From Lichtheimia corymbifera B2541 (lineage: Eukaryota > Mucoromycota > Mucoromycetes > Mucorales > Lichtheimiaceae): a stretch of 64,000 nucleotides of DNA. Positions 58,320-64,000 of this stretch are shown here, one piece after another. The DNA lies in NCBI GenBank assembly GCA_000697475.1, contig JNEU01000984.1, forward strand, positions 1-64,000, in the 5' to 3' direction. Made by a program: the position numbers and the translations under genes. Under the pieces are notes generated by a model. That model saw only the letters and a list, made by a program, of their open reading frames with translations, did not search any database and was not told the DNA's origin. The first letter of the stretch is position 1, and each line of letters starts with the position of its first letter.

Positions 58320-59893
58320 TTAATGTTGATGTTGATGCTGTGATGACGAAGGAGGAGGTGGGGAGATGTTGTTGTTGGCGTTGGTATGATTGTTGTCTTT
58401 CGTCTCAAGGTGGATCATCACTTGTTGGATATCAGGGAAATGGCGTTTGATTGAATCCTGCACAACCTGTTCCAAATGATGGGCCTTGTGCATGGGAAGT
58501 TGTCGATCGACCCGCAATACCAGATCCACGTGATGAAAAGGTCCTTGCTTTCTACCACGCACCGAATGGAAATCAAGAAGATCATGCTCCTTTTTCTGAG
58601 TATGGTGTCAGTCTCGTATAGCAGCAAGAACTTGTTGTTCACATTGACAACATACCTTGACCTCCGCAATTGCCTGGTTGATATCCATGATTGTTTCATG
58701 ACCAATGCCCTTATCCATTAGTTCACGTAATGACGACATGAGGATACCGTTGCCACTCTTGATGATCATTGCCGACACAATCAAACCGCCAATAGGATCG
58801 AGGACTGGTATACCAGCATAGCTACCCACAATGGCTACTACAGATACAATGCTCGAATATGCATCCGCTCGATGGTGCCTTGGAAAGCATCCGGTGAGTC
58901 TTCAACCACCACCATGAAGATAGCAAAAGATAACTTACCATGCATTTGCAACCAATACATCGCTTTTTTCCTGCTTGGCGACCTTGATTGCTAAGGAAAG
59001 CCCACCCTTCAGTATGATTGTATACGAGAATAGAATCCCTGCTACTTACTTGCTCTGTATAATCCTTCCTTGATAATGACACTAGCAAGTGCAAACCATG
59101 CAGCATTTGGGTCGAGTACATCTCCATGGTGATGATGATGATGATGGAAAAATCCACTGCTGCTTTCTTGAGTAGCAACAGCAGCTGCTTCTTGTACCGT
59201 GGCAGGATTGATAGCAGCAAGGAGCAAATCAAAAGAATGAATACCAATACCAGCACCACCTGCAAGCAGAAATCCAGCTACTGCTAATGAACCCATGGTC
59301 TTAAATTTGCCTAAGATGTGCGAGGCGAGATTATCAGATCTACTCCCTGCCCAAATCATAGATGATAGAGACTTACCATATCCGTAAGGGTAAAAGTGCA
59401 TCTGGTGGCTTTCGTGACATTTTAAATGTGTACAAGGTTGTAAAGTCGCTCATTAGATCTATTTGACAATGAAATGGATGAGAACAATGCGTCATTGGAA
59501 GGAGTGAAAGAGAGCTTACCGCTGAGCGAATGGGTTGCATCAGCCAATAAGGGTGCCGAGTTACACATCCTATAATAGACAAAGAAGAACATGTTAGAAA
59601 AGATGTACCTATGACTGATAACATCCAGGGTACCGTGAATCTATATAGCTCACCATCCAGCGATGCCCTTGGATACTGTCAAGCCCACATTGGCAAATAA
59701 CCCGGAAAGTGTGTGATACGCATTCCTCGTTTGCCTGCAAGCTGTTTTAGTGATACGTCCTTATCATACGGTAGACAAGAACCTACTCGATTGCTGTAAA
59801 GTGCTAGCAAAATCAGTGTGCACATGACCCTCTTCGTGGTGGTGGTGGTGGTGGTGGTGATGTGCGCCATGAAAGGAAAGCGTACCCGCATCC
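58320..59893 (-). CDS. Cation diffusion facilitator transporter (MMT1-like), apparent frameshift, 5' end unresolved
   Basis: Metal efflux transporter of the CDF family, closest in pattern to mitochondrial MMT1/MMT2 iron transporters. Exons seen: about 59893-59788 (His-rich), about 59740-59654, 59569-59520, 59458-59377, 59310-59050, 58990-58939, 58878-58656, 58595-58320. Family blocks: NAYHTLSGLFANVGLTVSKG, NSAPLLADATHSLSDLMSDF, PYGYGKFKTMGSL, NAWHHRADAYSSIVS, and a C-terminal cytosolic domain HHVDLVLRVDRQLPMHKAHH. Two His runs (nine His near the start, seven near 59130-59150) probably bind metal. Exon 59458-59377 is one base too long to keep frame: the run AAAA at 59392-59395 should be AAA to read PPDALYPYGYG. 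The start codon was not identified. Confidence 0.82.
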
Positions 59894-59929
59894 GTACATG
59901 GTGAAAAAGCTTACGTGCATGTTGTAGTG

Positions 59930-60048
59930 ATAGTGTTATCTTACATGGATAACAATCTGCTTAGATAGTTGTAAAGTGTTACATGCGCCCTTTGTGGTGG
60001 CAGTAGTGGCAGTGGTGGTGGTGGGTGAATGCACATGAAAGGAAAGCG
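59930..60048. repeat. Decayed duplicate of the His-rich CDF exon
   Basis: On the plus strand it repeats the order seen at 59800-59890: TGTAAAGTG, a GTGGTGG run, then CATGAAAGGAAAGCGTAC. The His codons are broken (TGGCAGTAGTGGCAGTGG). It leads directly into the CGTACC repeat. Confidence 0.65.
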
Positions 60049-60198
60049 TACTCGTACCCGTACCCGTACCCGTACCCGTACCCGTACCCGTACTCATAGT
60101 ACTCATATACGTACTCATATACGTACTCATATACGTACCCGTACCCGTACCCGTACCCGTACTACTCCGACCGGGTACGGGTACGGGTACGGGTACGC
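60049..60198. repeat. CGTACC hexanucleotide repeat with inverted end
   Basis: Six or more CGTACC units, then a TACTCATATACG variant block, then four further CGTACC units, then after CCGACCGG the complement (GGGTACGGGTACGGG), so the right end can fold back on the rest. Open on both strands as Thr/Arg or Gly/Thr repeats, which I regard as non-coding. Confidence 0.9.
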
Positions 60199-61044
60199 TT
60201 TTCTTCCTCAAAAATAATGTCTTCATCCCAAGGTAAAAAAAAAAGGGCTTGCTATTTGCACCATGCCTCTTGCACCATCCTTTGTTCAAGCCGCGGTTGT
60301 CGCATACCAGGTGAGGCTTGATTGTTGATCAAATGTGGTCCTATCATCCTTGCTACTTACCGAACACGCACACCATTATTAAAGAGTAGGTTGACAACAT
60401 GGTAAGTCACCTTTATAATAACGGGGATGTACATTAGGCGTACAAGTGATTGATTTTCTTGATAGATTTCTTATCCCCTGCCGATGTACGCATAGACAAC
60501 ATTGCACCTAGACTCACCTGTTACATACGCCCCAACACTTTATCAGCTCATGCATCAATATATCAATACATCATCCCCAACAGACGGAAATACCCACGTC
60601 CATAATGCACAATAAAAGGATGTTGTCGCCGTTCATCATTCTACCGCACGTCTCTTTCCTGTGTCATTCTTCTTTGGTTGCTTACAAGGTCAAATTTCCA
60701 AGGTTTGTGTGTACATCACTGCTTGCAACTCTGTGAATAAGTGCTGATCCTTGGGGTCATCCATAGGGTTTCTGTGTTTTCTCGCTCTCATTGTTGTCGC
60801 CGTCCTCATTGTGATATTGGATTCTTATAAAAAGGTAAACCTCGATCATATCGCTTGATGAGTCATTACTCATGCAAGCCATCTTGTTGCTTTCGATATA
60901 ACTATATCTCCGTGAAGCATCTGCAAAAGTTGGTTTCGGTACCATGGTCTACGTCGGGTGCTGAATGGACGTGGTGCATTTGACATGGTGCAAATAGCAA
61001 AGTCCAAAAAAAAAGCAGCATTTTTCTTTGAGCGTTGAGTTTGA
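60199..61044. other. Intergenic
   Basis: No supportable gene, although a first exon of the following gene may lie here. Confidence 0.35.
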
Positions 61045-62088
61045 CTATACTTTGTGCCAGATCCCTTCCTCTTAACATATCAACTACCCCAATCGCCTGG
61101 ATCCGACAGCATCTCTAAATTGGTTCTCAAGTCTGACTTCGCTAAGGACATTATTACGAAGGCTCTGTTCGATCTTGAAGGAGGCACATACAGTGTTGGT
61201 GATGCAGAGTGGAATGACGGCTCGCTTTCGGACATCGTTTACGTCCCCCTTGATACCAAGCATCCTCCCGTAATAATAGAAGTTCAATACAAGGTTGACA
61301 ATGAATTCATGGTGCGCGCTACTCAGTATTGTGCTCAGGCCTATTTTCGTCATGGAAAACGTCTACCCATCCTTTTGATCTTCACCACACACGCCACAAA
61401 CATCCAAGTTGACAACCTTCCACGATCCCCAAATTTGGGTGGATATTTACTATCATGCGAGTACTGGGCTGAGAAGGTCGTACTTATAAATGCCACCACT
61501 ACCACGGATGCCAGCTTGACCACACCATTCCACATGTTATCCAAGTTATTGGTGCAAGATGAGCGATCCTTGATGGAATCAGAATCATGGCGGGATCCAA
61601 TTATGCAGCGGCTCATAACAATTGTGAAGGAAAATGCAACCGCCGATATCACGTCAAAGAAGTTATTATTGGACACCATCTCATCAATCTGCGCATCGGG
61701 TATCAGCACATTTGAGCGCATTCTTGGTACGGCTGATCATCTGCAATACGATTCTCCCGGTGTCCGTAGTGAAACCAAAGAACAAATAGCAAAGTTGAGT
61801 GCCATCAAGCGTCGGCATGAATTGATTGAAGAGCAAACCGAAGATGATTCACAAGGCAGCAGCAGCAGCAGCAAAGATGAGGTGCGGTTCTTGAATACAA
61901 TGAAGTATGTCGATGATTTCAAGGAACAACTACAAAGCAAAAGGACCAAAAAGGGCAAGGCGCCAGCGATGAATTGGATCAAATGCTACAATGAATTGAA
62001 AAAGCAAGTGAATGTCATCGAATACGCCAATTCTGAAAGTCTGCGCTCTCAATACACCAAGTACAAGAAATCATTGACAAAGAAGTAG
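61045..62088 (+). CDS. PD-(D/E)XK nuclease-like protein, start unresolved
   Basis: Open frame of about 347 codons with no ATG near its beginning; a likely splice acceptor (TTTGTGCCAG) precedes 61061, so a first exon upstream is probable. The core LSDIVYVPL...PPVIIEVQYKVDN (about 61222-61305) has the Asp and Glu-x-Gln/Lys arrangement of PD-(D/E)XK nucleases, followed by helix YCAQAYFRHGKRLP and strand ILLIFTTHAT. The C-terminal half is charged, with a Ser run and Lys-rich end. Many Mucorales genomes carry families of such ORFs, often related to Rpn-type recombination-promoting nucleases or transposons; that assignment is by fold pattern only. Confidence 0.6.
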   Translation, partial: LYFVPDPFLLTYQLPQSPGSDSISKLVLKSDFAKDIITKALFDLEGGTYSVGDAEWNDGSLSDIVYVPLDTKHPPVIIEVQYKVDNEFMVRATQYCAQAYFRHGKRLPILLIFTTHATNIQVDNLPRSPNLGGYLLSCEYWAEKVVLINATTTTDASLTTPFHMLSKLLVQDERSLMESESWRDPIMQRLITIVKENATADITSKKLLLDTISSICASGISTFERILGTADHLQYDSPGVRSETKEQIAKLSAIKRRHELIEEQTEDDSQGSSSSSKDEVRFLNTMKYVDDFKEQLQSKRTKKGKAPAMNWIKCYNELKKQVNVIEYANSESLRSQYTKYKKSLTKK

Positions 62089-62172
62089 AATCCCCATCAT
62101 TATCCCCATCATCATTCCCATCTTATTATTAAACGCGTGTTGGTAGTTGGTTGACATGAGTATATACTCAGT

Positions 62173-62735
62173 TTACTGAAAGGAGACAGTGGACAAAAAT
62201 GTGTCAGACACTTTCCTAAGGGCAGGCCTTAAGGAAGGCGAGTTTGTTCCATGCAAAAGAGTCCTGGATAAAGCGAGAAGCTCGTCTTTGTGATTGTTTG
62301 CATCATCAGAACTGCTGGACAAAAAGAAACATTTACGGCACCAAACAGTATTAGGCAATACATGAAGGTGGCGATTGCTTTCCAAGGGCAAGAAGGAATC
62401 AAGAAAAGGATCCGAAAGCTTGTCAGATGCTATGAATAAGACCAGCGGCAGTTGATTGTACTGTAGATAAATATCCACACAGTAGTCAATGGCGCTTATA
62501 TTACATCCTGGTTGATATGTGGCTGTATGCGCAAAATGATAGGTGGTAGCGCAATATCCAATCGTGGAATGTACATGACCATGACGCCGCTTGGCGAAAT
62601 ACGAGCAGAGTCGAACGCATAAGTATCTTCATATACATTGAGCAATTTCTTCGCTACTATGCCGACGACGACTTGCTCTTCTGACAGCACCTTACAAACT
62701 TGCTCTGCGTAAAAGGGAAAATTGGTAGAAGTCAT
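62173..62735 (-). pseudogene. Decayed relative of the PD-(D/E)XK-like ORF
   Basis: Two minus-strand frames (62735-62496 and about 62492-62173) together match the convergent ORF: YIPRLDIALPPIILRIQPHI against YVPL-PPVIIEVQYKV, then YCVDIYLQYNQLPLVLFIAS against YCAQAYFRHGKRLPILLIFT, then VWCRKCFFLSSSS against YWAEKVVLINATT. The frames are offset by a two-base insertion (TATA for TA) near 62493. The catalytic Glu of EVQ is replaced (RIQ), so it was probably inactive before the frameshift. Confidence 0.65.
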
Positions 62736-62911
62736 CTGGAAGTGGAAGAAGGAATTCCCAGTTTATTTCACGTTTACTTTGAGTTGGTGATTGGACATGT
62801 TGCTACCAACCAAACTGTCGGTTGACCTATCCAAAATATGAATGAGGTGACTCAAAATATACATACTTGCATTGCGCTGGGATAGACAGCTCATAACATG
62901 GAATGTATCAG

Positions 62912-63126
62912 CTGCTCTACGCAATTGAGTCCCAGGGATTCGTCCACCATGAAGGTGATTTGATGCAGCTAAAGAGGCGTTCGATGCATGGATACATCAT
63001 CACTACCAAATCCTTTCTCGACATCTTGACCCAAAGGAGCTAGCGACATTACATGAACAATGGGAAGATACTCGCAAAGAGCTACAAGAAAGCTTGGATA
63101 AACTCCCATCACCATTGTTACTTTAA
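62912..63126 (+). pseudogene. Degenerate copy of exon 2 of the unknown gene at 57.7 kb
   Basis: Nearly the same sequence as 57982-58194, but a one-base deletion (GATTTGATGCAGC for GATTTAATGGCAGC, near 62962) shifts the frame and there is a three-base insertion shortly after. The upstream exon is not present. It is the left part of the segmental duplication. Confidence 0.8.
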
Positions 63127-63253
63127 TATTATACCCCTCCTTCCATTCACTCTATATTCACATTTGGCAGGCCATATTCTTATTGTAGATAATAACTTTA
63201 TCCTCTATGGATTATATGATACTATATGGAATTAAACGATTCTATGATCTTGT

Positions 63254-64000
63254 TTAATGCTGATGGTGATGCTGTGATGACGAAGGAGGAGGTGGAGGGA
63301 TGTTGTTGTTGGTGCTGGTATGATTGTTGTCTTTCGTCTCAAGGTAGATCATCACTTGTTGGATATCAGGGAAATGGCGTTTGATTGAATCCTGCACAAC
63401 CTGTTCCAAATGATGGGCCTTGTGCATGGGAAGTTGTCGATCGACTCGCAATACCAAATCCACATGATGAAAAGGTCCTTGTTTTCTGCCACGCACCGAA
63501 TGGAAATCAAGCAGATCATGTTCCTTTTTCTGAAAATACCCTGTCAGTCTCGTATAGCAGCAAGAACTTGTTGTTCACATTGACAACATACCTTGACCTC
63601 CGCAATTGCCTGGTTGATATCCATGATTGTTTCATGACCAATGCCCTTATCCATTAGTTCACGTAATGACGACATGAGGATACCGTTGCCACTCTTGATG
63701 ATCATTGCCGACACAATCAAACCGCCAATAGGATCGAGGACTGGTATACCAGCATAGCTACCCACAATGGCTACTACAGATACAATGCTCGAATATGCAT
63801 CCGCTCGATGGTGCCTTGGAAAGCATCCGGTGAGTCTTCAGCCACCACCATGAAGATAGCAAAAGATAACTTACCATGCATTTGCAACCAATACATCGCT
63901 TTTTTCCTGCTTGGCGACCTTGATTGCTAAGGAAAGCCCACCCTTCAGTATGATTGTATACGAGAATAGAATCCCTGCTACTTACTTGCTCTGTATAATC
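63254..64000 (-). CDS. Second CDF transporter copy (MMT1-like), continues beyond the window
   Basis: Duplicate of the 3' half of the CDF gene at 58.3 kb, same orientation. Exons visible: 64000-63986 (partial), 63926-63875, 63814-63592, 63529-63254. Exon lengths equal those of the first copy and the frame is intact throughout. Differences are few, mainly in the C-terminal Asn/Pro/His tail (NNHTSTNNNIPPPPPSS) and in the last intron near the acceptor (TATTTTCAG for ACTCAG). The 5' part lies outside the window, so it cannot be said whether it carries the same frameshift. Confidence 0.85.

Noticed and set aside
60049..60198. Possible telomere-like or CRISPR-like array
   Set aside because: The unit CGTACC is a simple microsatellite, not TTAGGG-like, and has no unique spacers.
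60029..60289. Thr/Arg and Gly/Thr repeat proteins in the CGTACC region
   Set aside because: Any hexanucleotide repeat without stops gives long ORFs on both strands.

Overview
This is nuclear DNA of an early-diverging fungus, most likely a member of the Mucorales (Mucoromycota). Three things suggest this: almost every gene is broken by short GT-AG introns of about 50-100 bases; a hexanucleotide repeat, fold-back repeats and a LINE remnant sit between genes; and the families present (paired SRA-domain proteins, LaeA-like methyltransferases in several copies, Sulfotransfer_4 proteins, PD-(D/E)XK-type ORFs) fit that group. Genus was not resolved. All exon models were read by eye from splice signals and frame, so single-base errors at some boundaries are possible.

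Layout. 0-0.9 kb: 5' part of mitochondrial ATP synthase alpha (minus). 1.6-4.6 kb: two tandem Sulfotransfer_4 genes; a third, diverged copy lies at 33.2-34.2 kb (minus). 5.6-7.2 kb: D-amino-acid oxidase. 7.2-10.5 kb: a tandem pair of SRA (methyl-cytosine reader) plus zinc-finger genes (minus). 11-16 kb: compact housekeeping genes (severin/fragmin, ethanolamine/choline phosphotransferase, GNAT, MPP6-like exosome cofactor). 16.1-19.4 kb: gene-free block of nested palindromic repeats, interrupted by a 5'-truncated LINE-like copy with poly(A) tail and target-site duplication. 19.6-32.9 kb: dienelactone hydrolase, BMT5-like rRNA methyltransferase, a large kinesin-4, a secreted GH17 glucanase and a GUP1-type MBOAT acyltransferase. 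35.2-36.7 kb: a ten-exon SDR.

38.6-55.5 kb: five paralogous LaeA-like SAM methyltransferases in alternating orientation, interspersed with complex I NDUFB4, tRNA-Lys(CTT), NTAQ1 and IMP4. 57.6-64 kb: a small unknown gene and a CDF metal transporter; their adjoining ends are duplicated in direct orientation at the right edge of the window, with a convergent pair of PD-(D/E)XK-like ORFs (one intact, one decayed) between the two copies.

There is no single operon-like system. The most unusual parts are the palindromic block with its datable insertion order, the SRA-zinc pair, and the lineage-specific expansions (methyltransferases, Sulfotransfer_4) whose copies differ in intron content, giving a small natural record of intron gain or loss.
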